DNA of 64,000 bases. Source: Nostoc flagelliforme FACHB-838 (GTDB taxonomy: Bacteria > Cyanobacteriota > Cyanobacteriia > Cyanobacteriales > Nostocaceae). The notes beneath the pieces are model-generated. The model saw only the letters and a list, made by a program, of their open reading frames with translations, did no database searches and was not told where the DNA came from. The stretch is taken from positions 124,001 through 188,000 of the forward strand of contig NZ_JACJSI010000001.1 in assembly GCF_014698065.1 (NCBI RefSeq). The letters are read 5' to 3'. Shown piece by piece: positions 55,801-64,000 of the stretch. The position numbers and the translations under genes were made by a program. Position 1 is the stretch's first letter. Each line of letters opens with the position of its first letter.

Positions 55801-57179
55801 TTGCCATGATAAATGTAGCCAAATAGAGAAGTGATAGTCAGATCGGGTAATTGCACAGATGCCATACCGCGACCATTCGACCAAGGAGGATTAAGGGAGA
55901 ATTTTACCTGAAATAAAGACGAACTATTGCGACTCTGTTGTTCTGGTTTAAGTTCTTCAATTAGCCTTTCAAAAGGTAGGTCTTGATAGGTATAAGCTTC
56001 TAAGCAATCCTTACGAACTCGGTCTAGAAATTGTCGGAAAGTTGGGTTTCCAGCTAAGTTACTTCGCAATACCAGGGTATTAGAAAAAAATCCAATCAGC
56101 CCTTCGGTCTCTACTTGTCCCCGTCCGGCACTGGCAAAGCTAATGAGTAGGTCTTCTTGTCCAGAATAACGATAGAGTAATAGGTTAAATACTGTCAGTA
56201 GAGTCATGAACAGGGTGACACCCCATTTTTGACTCAGGTCTGTCAGGGCATGGTTCAGCGTCTTTGGTAGTAGCAAGGCGGCGCGATCGCCTCGATAGGT
56301 TTGCACACCTTGAGGACGGGGATGATCGTAAGGTAAGTCAATGATCGGTAAATTGCCTTCTAGCTTTTGTTTCCAGTAGTTTACCTGTGACTCTAAAACT
56401 TCTCCTTGGAGCCATTGATATTGCCAATTGGTAAAATCGGCATACTGCACTGGTAAGGGAGTTAAAGGAGAAGTCTTTCCCGCCGACAATGCTTTATAGA
56501 TGTTAGTGAAGTCTTGATAGAATAAATCCGAAGAAGCTCCATCACAAACTATGCAATGCATATTCCAGATCAGCAGATGTTCGCGATCGCTCAACCACAG
56601 CAGCAGCAAGCGCAAAATCGGGCCATTTGCTAGATCAAAGGGTTGATGAGCTTCTTTAGTTGCCAGTAAGTGAGCTTCTGCTTCCCGTTGTTCATCTGGT
56701 ACTTGCCGCAAGTCAATTATTGGCAATGTCAAGGAAACATCGGTAGAGATAACTTGAGTGGGCTTGCCATTCACGGCTGGAAAAGTTGTCCGCAGAACTT
56801 CATGGCGGCGGACGACTTCTTTCAAACTTTCCTCTAAGACAGCAACATTGAGATTCCCCGTAAAACGCACCACAACTGGCATATTATTTGAGGAACTATC
56901 AGGTTCAAACTGATGAAGAAACCATATCCGTTGCTGACCAAAGGAAAGCGGCAAGTTGCCATTCCGTTCACAAGGGACAATTGGAGGAATCTGTGAATTG
57001 GCGGCTGTGGTAATTAGCCGGAGAAAGTTAATGATTTCGGCTTTTTGAGTTTTTAGCTCGGTCAGCAATTCCGGTGTAAGACTATCTTTTGTAGCTCGGT
57101 AGCGTAAGCGTTCGCCTTCTAACCAAAGTTTGACATCGCGCTGACGTAGCTCAGATAGTAGTTCATCTAATGTTTTCAT
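52884..57179 (-). CDS. Terminal NRPS: TubC docking-C-A-PCP-TE, with altered catalytic motifs
   Basis: The 1431-residue protein has a TubC-type docking domain (about 1-55), condensation (about 75-500), adenylation (about 530-1050), carrier protein (DNFFDLGGHSLLA) and thioesterase (FFCVHGLGGE; GGYSSGG). It should add the last residue and release the peptide. Odd points: the condensation motif HHxxxDG reads HCIVCDG, with Cys209 at the catalytic second His. In the A domain, A3 reads YVSGSNGKPNG, A5 is GSLETT instead of GPTETT, and A10 is NGQVDR with Q for the catalytic Lys. The PCP and TE motifs are intact. Its ATG overlaps the stop of the upstream NRPS by 4 bases (ATGA), so translation is coupled. 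Confidence 0.93.
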   Translation of the reverse strand: MKTLDELLSELRQRDVKLWLEGERLRYRATKDSLTPELLTELKTQKAEIINFLRLITTAANSQIPPIVPCERNGNLPLSFGQQRIWFLHQFEPDSSSNNMPVVVRFTGNLNVAVLEESLKEVVRRHEVLRTTFPAVNGKPTQVISTDVSLTLPIIDLRQVPDEQREAEAHLLATKEAHQPFDLANGPILRLLLLWLSDREHLLIWNMHCIVCDGASSDLFYQDFTNIYKALSAGKTSPLTPLPVQYADFTNWQYQWLQGEVLESQVNYWKQKLEGNLPIIDLPYDHPRPQGVQTYRGDRAALLLPKTLNHALTDLSQKWGVTLFMTLLTVFNLLLYRYSGQEDLLISFASAGRGQVETEGLIGFFSNTLVLRSNLAGNPTFRQFLDRVRKDCLEAYTYQDLPFERLIEELKPEQQSRNSSSLFQVKFSLNPPWSNGRGMASVQLPDLTITSLFGYIYHGKTKYDLTLVLREQDNGLGMVFDYNAEMFDASTIERMLGHFKTLLEGIVANPDQPISELPLLTAGEQHQVLVDWHGKQADYPQNACIHQWFEAQAKRTPNNIALTFENQQLTYQELNQRANQLARHLQTLGVKSGVLVGLNLEPSLEMIVGLLSIMKAGGTYVSLAPTSGQDNLAFILEDSQISLVLTQSSLIEKLSQHQTQVICLDSDWEVVALHTTENLGCYTTEQTLACVMYVSGSNGKPNGIAITHRNLVTHSLAISDTWELTQSDRLLLIFSISCDTFIESLFPCWIAGATAILQSQKLQNSTAHFFPFIAQQQITIVNLPTSFWYKLVNELSVYPQTLPVSLRLVMVGGEKVSRNAYLTWVEKFGKQVRWLNAYGSLETTLTATVYDPETATEASNTRSEIPIGRAIANTKIYILDQRSQPVPIGIPGEIYISGIGVAQGYFNRPDLTSEKFIPNPFSSESGSYLYKSGDLGRYLSDGNIEFLGRLDNQAKIRGFRIKLAEIETILGQYPGVQKTVVIAKEDVPGDKCLVAYLVPKQGETFGSEQLLSFLQPKLPEYLLPSAFVIVDSLPLNANGQVDRKALPALNPSNSKIEKTFVRAENPLQLQLTEIWENVLGVHPIGITDNFFDLGGHSLLAVRLFSQIENIVGKNLALSILLQAPTIEQLAYIVERERCSKPGIAVMPTADAKSETSIYWSSLVAIQANGSRPPFFCVHGLGGEVIRFRELALHLGSDQPFYGLQPQGLDGKQLPYTRIENMAAHYIQQIQTIQPHEPYLIGGYSSGGIIAYEMARQLVKQGKKVDLLVLFDTYGLRNIESVPLQKPKLYHWKSLLAIASNYVIKQVQGNTERVKYQIKEILWRLVFYFHLTFARPLPYSNRKFMVEEATRQALRKYVLQVYSGQVTVFRTEDGLVVGQREADSKMGWGKLALGGVDIYDISGIHNSIFKEPHVRSVSEKMKACIDQIIAEI

Positions 57180-60100
57180 AGCTCACCTTCCTCATAATCA
57201 CCAGCTGTCTCACTGTCAGCAGTCTGAACACCTTGGGTTGCCCAAAGCAGAGTTTCAACTCGTTCAGCCAAATCGGCTACCGTTGGTAATTCAAATAAAT
57301 TGGACATCAGGATTTCCACTTCCAAAGCTTGGCGCAGTCGAGAAACCACTTGAATTCCTAGTAGAGAATATCCACCCAGCTCAAAAAAGTTGTCGTAAAT
57401 CCCAACTTTCTTGACATTTAAAACCTGTATCCAGATATCTGCAATCTGCTGTTCAATGGGAGTGCGAGGTGCTACATAATTTGCTTCCAATTCTGGACGG
57501 AAAGAATCAGGTTTTGGCAGTGCCCGCCGATCAACTTTGCCGTTAGCATTTAGTGGTAAGGCTTCCAGTGCCATAAAAATCTTTGGCACCATATATTCAG
57601 GAAGCTGCTGTTTCAAGAATCGCCGTAATTCCGAAATAATTTGCGGGCTATCTTGAGCAGTTTCTGCTACAAAATAACCAACTAGTAATTTATCACCAGG
57701 AGTATCTTCTCGAACAATTACTACCGCTTCTTTTATTGCCGGATATTGCAAAAGTGCGATTTCAACTTCACCCAATTCTATGCGGAAACCGCTTACTTTT
57801 ACCTGGTGGTCAATACGACCGAGATATTCAATCTCTCCATCTGGTAAATAGCGCCCCAAATCTCCAGTTTTATATAAACGTGATTGGGGATTTTGGCCAA
57901 AGGGATTGGCAATAAATCTTTCAGCAGTCAGATCGGGGCGATTGAAATATTCTCGTGCTAGACCATCACCACCAATATGTAATTCACCCGTGATTCCAAT
58001 CGGAACTGGTTGTGAATGGGAGTCTAAGATATAAACTTCGGTATTAGCAATGGGGCGACCAATAGGAATAGAAGCCCCTGGCTTTAACGGTGCTGTGATG
58101 TCATAGCAGCAAGCAAAAGTTGTACTTTCTGTTGGCCCATAACCATTAATCAGTTTACAGTTTTCTACCGTGCTGATAAATTTTTGGACGTGGGGAACCG
58201 ATAAAACATCGCCACCCGCTAACAGTTGACGTAAGGGTTTTAAAGCATCAATTTTTTCATCGACTATCAGATGGAATAAACCTGCCGTTAGCCACAGGGT
58301 TGTCACCTGATGCTGTTGAATAATTTGCCCTAATTCGTCTAAAGATGGGGTATGGGGAGGGAATATTACTAGTTTTGCACCGTTAAGCAAACAACCCCAA
58401 ATTTCAAAGCTTGAAGCGTCGAAGGAAATGGGACTAATTTGCAAAAATACTTCTTTGGCGGTGAGGCTTACATAGTTAGTGTCTTTGACTAATCTAACTA
58501 CACCTTGATGGATTACACTAACACCCTTGGGCTGACCTGTAGAACCAGATGTGTACATTACATAAGCTAGGTTGTCAGCTTTGACATTAGCAATTGAATT
58601 CTCTGGTGTTTTGTGGTTGATGGTATCCCAGTCAGTATCTAGACAAATTATGCTTGCTGTGTGATTTGGGAGCTTGTCAATTAGCTGTTTTTGGGTCAAT
58701 AATAACTTGATCTGGGTATCTGAAAGCATGAAAGCCAAGCGTTCTTGCGGATAACCCGGATCTAACGGTACGTAAGCTCCACCTGCTTTCAGAATCCCTA
58801 AAAGACCTACCACCATTTCTAAGGAGCGTTCCACGCAGATCCCCACAAGAACATCTGCACCAACTCCTAGTGTTTGCAGGTATTGCGCTAATTGATTCGC
58901 GCGAATATTTAACTCTCGATAAGTAAGTTGCTGTTCTTGAAATACCAACGCTACTGCATCGGGGGTACGCTCAACCTGCTCCTCAAATAATTGATAAATA
59001 GATTTATCTTGAGGATAATTTGTTTGAGTCTGGTTCCATGTTGTTAATAACTGTTGCTCAACTGCTGGTAAAATAGGCAATTTAGCAATCGTTTGATTTG
59101 GGTTAGTAACTATACCCAATAACAATGTTTCAAACTCTGCCATCCGGTTGCGAATAGTGTCAGCATCAAATAAATTAGTGTTGTACTGACATTCCAGGGT
59201 CATTTGACCACGTAATTCCGTAGCATTGATGAACAGTTCAAAGTTCTCGAATGCGCGGGGGTTAGAGAAAAATTCTACCTCCAGCCCGGTGAAGGGGAGT
59301 TTATCACTGTCTAAACCCTGATCGATATTAAATGTAATGGGAACTAAGGGAATGCGGCTAGAATCCCGTGGCAAAACTAATTTTTTGACCAGACTACCAA
59401 AGGTAAATTGTTGATGGTCATAAGCATCTAAGACAGCCGATCGCCGCGATCGCAAGTAGTCGCTGAAGGATTTTTCGCCATCAACCTGGCTACGCAATGG
59501 TAGTAAATTTACACAATGACCTACGAGATTATATTGCCCCAAAGCAGCTTGCCCGGCGGCTGGAATCCCTACAACCAAATCGTTTTGTCCTGTCAGACGG
59601 TGCAGCCAGACCTCGAACCCTGCGAGGATAGTGGTCATAAAGCTACAACCGAGTTTTGTCCCTAGTTGTTTGAGGCTGGCAACTAATTCCGGATTTAAAT
59701 GCCAATCTTCGCGGGCGGCGTTAAAGGTTCTAAGTGGTGGACGAGGGCGATCGCTAGGGAAATCCAGCACAGGTACAGTTTCAGCGAATTGTTGCAACCA
59801 GTATTGTTCTGTAGCGATCGCTTCTGAACTATCCGCCTCTTCTTCCTGCAAAGTCGCATATTCACTTAAGTAGTCTGGTTCTTCTAATTCAGGAACAATA
59901 CCTTGTACCAAGCCAGAATAGAGTTTATCCAAATCTGGCATTAGTACTGCCCAAGACCAACCATCACAAATAATATGATGGGCTGTCAAAATCGCTAGAT
60001 GCTCCTGCGACTGCAATTTGATGATTTTTGCTCGGAATAGAGGGCCATGTTCCAAATCAAAAGGTTGCTCTACCTCTTGTCGTAAGATACTAGCTAATTT

Positions 60101-60457
60101 TTCTTGTTTATCCTGTACTTCTAGATTAGAAAGATCAATAATAGGGATTTCAATTTGTCGAGAAGCAACAATGCAGAGTGTATTGCCATTTGTGCTAAAA
60201 GTTGTCCGTAGTGCTTCATGACGTTGTACTAACTTTTCCAGCGCAGATTGGAAAACTTTGACATCAAGTTCGCCTTTTAGTCGCAGAGATTGGGATTCGT
60301 TATAAGCACAATTGGCAGCATCCCCCATTTGCACAGAAGCCCAAATTTCTTTTTGTGATTCTGTGGCAGGAGCGGTTAGAAGTAATTCTCCATCTGCAAA
60401 TGGATCAAAATCAACCGCAGTTAAACTGGATTGGTAATCTACAGGTGATAAGCTCAT
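57176..60457 (-). CDS. NRPS module C-A-PCP (possibly valine-activating)
   Basis: The 1093-residue protein has condensation (about 28-460, intact HHIICDG at 160-166), adenylation (about 480-990) and a carrier protein (FFELGGYSLLG). A-domain motifs are standard: YTSGSTGQPKG, GYGPTESTTF, YKTGDLGRYLPDGEIEYLGR and NGKVDR. By eye, the binding-pocket residues read about DAFWLGGTFK, a pattern associated with valine; this is a hand alignment. The C-terminus is acidic (ETAGDYEEGEL), fitting a peptide that binds the TubC docking domain of the next NRPS. The first residues after the linker (TESQKEIWASVQMGD) are like C domains placed after aminotransferase domains. Confidence 0.93.
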   Translation of the reverse strand: MSLSPVDYQSSLTAVDFDPFADGELLLTAPATESQKEIWASVQMGDAANCAYNESQSLRLKGELDVKVFQSALEKLVQRHEALRTTFSTNGNTLCIVASRQIEIPIIDLSNLEVQDKQEKLASILRQEVEQPFDLEHGPLFRAKIIKLQSQEHLAILTAHHIICDGWSWAVLMPDLDKLYSGLVQGIVPELEEPDYLSEYATLQEEEADSSEAIATEQYWLQQFAETVPVLDFPSDRPRPPLRTFNAAREDWHLNPELVASLKQLGTKLGCSFMTTILAGFEVWLHRLTGQNDLVVGIPAAGQAALGQYNLVGHCVNLLPLRSQVDGEKSFSDYLRSRRSAVLDAYDHQQFTFGSLVKKLVLPRDSSRIPLVPITFNIDQGLDSDKLPFTGLEVEFFSNPRAFENFELFINATELRGQMTLECQYNTNLFDADTIRNRMAEFETLLLGIVTNPNQTIAKLPILPAVEQQLLTTWNQTQTNYPQDKSIYQLFEEQVERTPDAVALVFQEQQLTYRELNIRANQLAQYLQTLGVGADVLVGICVERSLEMVVGLLGILKAGGAYVPLDPGYPQERLAFMLSDTQIKLLLTQKQLIDKLPNHTASIICLDTDWDTINHKTPENSIANVKADNLAYVMYTSGSTGQPKGVSVIHQGVVRLVKDTNYVSLTAKEVFLQISPISFDASSFEIWGCLLNGAKLVIFPPHTPSLDELGQIIQQHQVTTLWLTAGLFHLIVDEKIDALKPLRQLLAGGDVLSVPHVQKFISTVENCKLINGYGPTESTTFACCYDITAPLKPGASIPIGRPIANTEVYILDSHSQPVPIGITGELHIGGDGLAREYFNRPDLTAERFIANPFGQNPQSRLYKTGDLGRYLPDGEIEYLGRIDHQVKVSGFRIELGEVEIALLQYPAIKEAVVIVREDTPGDKLLVGYFVAETAQDSPQIISELRRFLKQQLPEYMVPKIFMALEALPLNANGKVDRRALPKPDSFRPELEANYVAPRTPIEQQIADIWIQVLNVKKVGIYDNFFELGGYSLLGIQVVSRLRQALEVEILMSNLFELPTVADLAERVETLLWATQGVQTADSETAGDYEEGEL

Positions 60458-60517
60458 AAAACTCTATTATTTTCTTAATTTATTCAATGTGGTTAAATTT
60501 CAATCTATCTTGGCAAA

Positions 60518-61669
60518 CTACTGGCGCTCAATACATTCTTTACGCAAGATTGTAGACTTTAAATAATTACGCGCAGGAACTTCTACAAATCTATATGTCA
60601 ATGATGCAGCGAATAATACCATCATAAGAAATACTACTAAAGATGTCAATGCTTCGTATTCTGTGAATCCTTTACCAAAAGCATTGTGAAAGGCATAAAT
60701 CCAGAACAACTTTAACAATTCTTGAATAAACCAATGAACCATATAAATTGAGTAAGATATAGTACCCAGATATAGCATTAGTCGGGAATTCAAAAACTTT
60801 GATATCGCACCATTATGGTTGACAGATATAGCTAAAATCAGTATAGAAAAAGCTGGTAAAATTAGCCAATCATGAAGGCTACGCCAATGATGCCAGTAGT
60901 AATGCATAATCAGAATTATCCAAATTATGGCTATAATTGCCAGGAAATTAAGATTGAAATACTTTCTATAATTACCTCTACGATAGACTTTATAAGTGAT
61001 AATACCAAGTATGCACTCTAGTCCGCATCTAGCTATCGAAGGTATTCCAATGATACTATCTAAATTGCCACGGGTAAAAGTGATTAGTAGTAATATGCTG
61101 AAGAGAGTAAAACTATAAATTATCAAATCATTTTTTTCGCTACTCCTTAATAAAACAAATAATAATAATGGAAATATACAGTAAATAACAAACTCTACAC
61201 TAATTGACCAAGCAGGTTCATTCCAATAGGTATTACACCAAAATAAAGGTGGACAATTCAAATCGAATGCTTGTAGAAGAGAAATGTTTGCAAAAAGAGC
61301 AGTTAAATTAAATTTACCAGTGAAAGCAGAATGATTTGGTAAAAAAAGTTTGACAAATTCTAATCCAATAAATAGAGATAAAATAAATATATGTAAAGGA
61401 TAAATTCTGGCAAAACGCGAAAACAAATACGAGCGGTAGTTATCTAAGCTTACTTTTAAGTAAAAATCTTCTGCATAGACGTGGGTCATGATAAAACCAC
61501 TTAGAATAAAGAAAAAGTCAACCCATAAATATCCATTTTTAAAGAAATCACTATAGTTTGATAAAGTTGAACCTGTTTTAGGTAAAGCGTAATATGAAAA
61601 ATGGAGTATAACAACAATTAAAGCTGCTATACCGCGCATAGAAGTAAGAGATTTAATGTGTTTATACAT
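60518..61669 (-). CDS. Acyltransferase family 3 membrane protein
   Basis: The 383-residue protein has about ten membrane helices and the family N-terminus LTSMRGIAALIVVILHFSYY, with the conserved R and H, then WVDFFFILSGFIMTHVY. Family members O-acylate sugars, peptides or lipids at the membrane. It lies 60 bases upstream of the NRPS start on the same strand and may acylate the peptide product. ATG 61669 is the family-like start. Confidence 0.88.
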   Translation of the reverse strand: MYKHIKSLTSMRGIAALIVVILHFSYYALPKTGSTLSNYSDFFKNGYLWVDFFFILSGFIMTHVYAEDFYLKVSLDNYRSYLFSRFARIYPLHIFILSLFIGLEFVKLFLPNHSAFTGKFNLTALFANISLLQAFDLNCPPLFWCNTYWNEPAWSISVEFVIYCIFPLLLFVLLRSSEKNDLIIYSFTLFSILLLITFTRGNLDSIIGIPSIARCGLECILGIITYKVYRRGNYRKYFNLNFLAIIAIIWIILIMHYYWHHWRSLHDWLILPAFSILILAISVNHNGAISKFLNSRLMLYLGTISYSIYMVHWFIQELLKLFWIYAFHNAFGKGFTEYEALTSLVVFLMMVLFAASLTYRFVEVPARNYLKSTILRKECIERQ

Positions 61670-61837
61670 TGATTATTTTAGGATTCAATAATGAGTGAAA
61701 CACAAGTATCTTATTTGCTTCATAGATATCTATTGCTTTGTTAATTGTATTTTGGTCATATCAAAATGACCAAAACACAAGAGCCAGTCTTTAATTGTGC
61801 AGCAATTTCAACCTAAGAATTAGAACATAGTTTCTAA

Positions 61838-62707
61838 CTAATCCCTAAGTCGTAGATAAAAACCGTAATACTTACGTACAAAATTCTCAGGATGAAACGG
61901 AATGTAGCAAGTACGATCCCATGTCCAACTATCGATTAATTCATAGCCAAGTAAGGACAAAGATGCTATAAATTCAGAGCGATTCTGAATTTTATACGGG
62001 CAAAAAGCATAGCCAATATTTTGTAATGTGATAAACGTTTCCCCATCATAAAATGGTACTCGGTTAATCAAAATGTGACGTGGTTTTTTCTTCAACTGTC
62101 CCAATATTTCAGACAGTGATGGTTCTATATATTGTAGAGTACCGCAAGTGAGTAATATTTCTGCACCTTCAGCATCGGCAAATTGCACCGTAAAAGACAA
62201 ACCTGGGTTATCGGCTTTTCTTGCCAATTCTTCTCCAGCTTTAATCACCTCTGGTATGTCACACACTATCCACCGAAGATCATTGGGATATTGCAGAAAC
62301 TTTTTGTAAGTATAGTAAGCATGTCCTACATTACCGCCGATATCGAAAATAGTTGAACTATTAGTGAATGCAGATGCAAGCCATACAAGAACCGGATAGT
62401 CCTGGGAGTTGAACTGATCTGGCTCCCAAGCAGTAGTTAGCTTTGCTACTGAACGGTGGTTATGAATTTCAGGTTGGTTGTAACCAGCTTTAGCACCTTT
62501 AGGGGTTGCTTGCAACGCCTCTGCAAATGTATTATAAATACCCCGACACGCAGTAATATTTTGGTTAAATAACCAATGATATTGGTAATAATCCGATATC
62601 ATTGGGATTTTTGTCACAATTTTTCTAAAACTTTGCTTTAGCTGTTTTACGCCCTGTTGCTTTAGTTGTGTGAAATTATTTTTACCGAAGGAAGCTATCA
62701 AAGCCAT
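61838..62707 (-). CDS. TIGR04325-type putative methyltransferase
   Basis: The 289-residue protein matches the TIGR04325 group of SAM-dependent methyltransferase-like proteins: SAM motif I STIFDIGGNVGHAYY (about 123-137), WIVCDIPEVIKAG, an LLTCGTLQYIEP stretch, and the late FINRVPF-like HILINRVPFYDG. Substrate unknown. It is in the NRPS gene series, 168 bases upstream of the acyltransferase gene and 66 bases after the aminotransferase protein. ATG 62707. The flanking spacers hold no gene. Confidence 0.85.
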   Translation of the reverse strand: MALIASFGKNNFTQLKQQGVKQLKQSFRKIVTKIPMISDYYQYHWLFNQNITACRGIYNTFAEALQATPKGAKAGYNQPEIHNHRSVAKLTTAWEPDQFNSQDYPVLVWLASAFTNSSTIFDIGGNVGHAYYTYKKFLQYPNDLRWIVCDIPEVIKAGEELARKADNPGLSFTVQFADAEGAEILLTCGTLQYIEPSLSEILGQLKKKPRHILINRVPFYDGETFITLQNIGYAFCPYKIQNRSEFIASLSLLGYELIDSWTWDRTCYIPFHPENFVRKYYGFYLRLRD

Positions 62708-62773
62708 ATCAAAACCTTAATGTTGGAAGATTGCTTGCTACTTTAGTAAGGAAAATTGCTGTTTCAAAATAGA

Positions 62774-64000
62774 TCAGGAAACACTTGCAACTTGTAAATA
62801 TTTCCCAGGACGCTCGGTATCGGGAATATACCAGGCGGGGTTCCCTTGGGGATCGCGTCCTAATTTGGCATCAGGTTGCGGAGGACGATTGCGTAGGCTG
62901 TTATTGGTAATTTCACGATTTGTTACTTCTATAGATGGTGCAGACAAGAAGCCAGCAGACTGCATTTCGGCAATAGTCTCCTTAAAAACTGCCATTACGA
63001 AAGCCAAATCAGCTTCGGAATGAGCTGTGGTTAAGAAGCAAGGACGGTGATCCCAAATATGTACTCCCCGATCGCGTAGCAAGTAAAATAGTAAATCTCC
63101 GTAGGCGAACTCTGGTGCAGATTTCACCATGAACAGGGAGCCGAAATTATAAGCTGTGAAGGGTGCTTGAACTTGCTGAAAATAACCCATGAGTTCCGCT
63201 ACAAACTTATCGGTTCTTGCATTAAGATTTTGCTGCAAGCTAGGGCCACTCTTCTGCAAATGCTGAAGTACTGCTTTCGCCGCTGCTAGTGCTAGAGGAT
63301 GGCGGACAAAGGTACCGGCAAAATAAGTCACCCCTACCTCTGGAACGGAGTCATCGCCAAACTGCCAAAATCCACCATCCAAAGCATCCATATATTGCGA
63401 TTTGCCAGCAATGACTCCAATTGGTAGTCCACCGCCCACAATCTTGCCGTAGGTTGCGATGTCCGCCTTTATACCGAAGTGTGCTTGAGCGCCACCTGGG
63501 TGAATTCTGAATCCGGTAACGATTTCATCAAAAATTAGGGCGATACCAGCTTCTTTCGTAAAATCACGCAATTGCTGAAGGAATTCCTTGGGCTGGTATT
63601 CAGGGCGACGGCTTTGCACAGATTCCACCATCACTGCTGCTAATTCATCAGCCCGGCTTCTGAGGATTTCTAAAGACTCAGGTGAATCGTAGTCCACCAC
63701 CAAAATGTTCTCTACCATTTCGGGTGGGATACCAGGAGCAGCAGGAATTGACCGAAGTTTTTTTGTACCCCGAACAATTACTTCATCCAAAATCCCGTGA
63801 TAAGCTCCAGAAAAGATGGCGATTAAGTTACGCCCTGTGATGGTGCGTGCCATCCGCATCGCTCCCAAAACCGCTTCTGAACCTGTGTTACAAAAGGCTG
63901 CTCGGTCAAAGTTAGTCAACTCACACATCAGCTTCGCCACTTCTCCAACTAAGGGAGTTTGCGGCCCAATTTCCATACCGAGTTTGAGTTGTGCTTCAAT
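62774..64000 (-). CDS. Class III aminotransferase (AMT) domain, C-terminal part of a larger synthase (partial)
   Basis: The frame is open to the window edge, with eight more codons before the first Met at 63976, so the start is outside. The sequence is a glutamate-1-semialdehyde-type PLP aminotransferase: FCNTGSEAVLGAMRMART, SGAYHGILDEV, LIFDEIVTGFR, and the PLP lysine in ATYGKIVGGGLPIGV. The C-terminal tail (QPDAKLGRDPQGNPAWYIPD; RPGKYLQVA) is typical of the linker between AMT and C domains in McyE-like PKS-NRPS proteins, but here the protein ends there. It would install an amino group on a polyketide or fatty acyl chain before peptide extension. Confidence 0.88.
   Translation of the reverse strand: MEAQLKLGMEIGPQTPLVGEVAKLMCELTNFDRAAFCNTGSEAVLGAMRMARTITGRNLIAIFSGAYHGILDEVIVRGTKKLRSIPAAPGIPPEMVENILVVDYDSPESLEILRSRADELAAVMVESVQSRRPEYQPKEFLQQLRDFTKEAGIALIFDEIVTGFRIHPGGAQAHFGIKADIATYGKIVGGGLPIGVIAGKSQYMDALDGGFWQFGDDSVPEVGVTYFAGTFVRHPLALAAAKAVLQHLQKSGPSLQQNLNARTDKFVAELMGYFQQVQAPFTAYNFGSLFMVKSAPEFAYGDLLFYLLRDRGVHIWDHRPCFLTTAHSEADLAFVMAVFKETIAEMQSAGFLSAPSIEVTNREITNNSLRNRPPQPDAKLGRDPQGNPAWYIPDTERPGKYLQVASVS

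Overview
The window comes from a filamentous, Nostoc-like cyanobacterium. The evidence is the many GCGATCGC (HIP1) octamers, the cyanobacterial gene set (pepA-plsX-fabH-fabD-plsC, a DUF3038/DUF4335 pair, a DUF2997-Ycf35-ferredoxin trio, FtsH with an N-terminal signal-like segment, PilT, a KaiB-domain protein), and the heptanucleotide-type repeats and GC-rich hairpins between and inside genes. No rRNA, tRNA or CRISPR array was recognised.

Layout. 1-0.28 kb: a 42-bp tandem repeat. 0.4-14.5 kb: leucyl aminopeptidase, then fatty acid/phospholipid initiation genes (plsX, fabH, fabD, plsC). Two minus-strand sensor kinase genes, one with an apparent in-frame internal deletion, lie between fabD and plsC. 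Next come an AI-2E-type membrane protein and a DUF2288 gene. 14.7-17.1 kb: mutS2. 17.2-18.7 kb: repeats and a dead IS605-type element with divergent tnpA and tnpB remnants. 18.7-24.6 kb: a secreted Ig/beta-propeller protein, DUF3038 and DUF4335 genes, and a YiaA-like protein. 24.7-25.8 kb: the DUF2997-Ycf35-ferredoxin operon on the minus strand. 26.3-28.2 kb: a decayed gene and a methyltransferase. 28.5-32.5 kb: acetolactate synthase with a C-terminal zinc ribbon, an MFS transporter and an alpha/beta-hydrolase-like protein. 32.5-36.6 kb: repeat-rich DNA with a MITE candidate, a ferrochelatase-family protein with a natural polyhistidine tail, and an FMN reductase. 36.6-39.7 kb: ftsH and a DUF928 protein, each followed by a clear terminator.

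40.5-46.0 kb is an accessory block bordered by mobile-element and gene debris. It holds a TPR-CHAT (caspase-like) protease, two small membrane proteins directly downstream (the second starts immediately after the first stops), and a type IA topoisomerase. An 11-bp perfect palindrome precedes the protease. This is the best candidate for an undescribed conflict or cell-death module. 46.1-47.2 kb is a defective IS4-type element with perfect 18-bp ends. 47.3-52.4 kb carries UDP-GlcNAc 2-epimerase, a small membrane protein with duplicated terminators, pilT, and a protein joining an unknown N-terminal domain to a KaiB-like domain, followed by a porin fragment and an IS remnant.

52.9-64.0 kb (minus strand) is the end of a nonribosomal peptide/polyketide cluster. 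In transcription order it holds a class III aminotransferase region whose coding runs off the window, a TIGR04325-type methyltransferase, an acyltransferase-3 membrane protein, a C-A-PCP NRPS, and a terminal docking-C-A-PCP-TE NRPS. The last module carries several substitutions at normally catalytic motifs. By family logic the product is a small peptide containing an amino-fatty-acyl or amino-polyketide unit.
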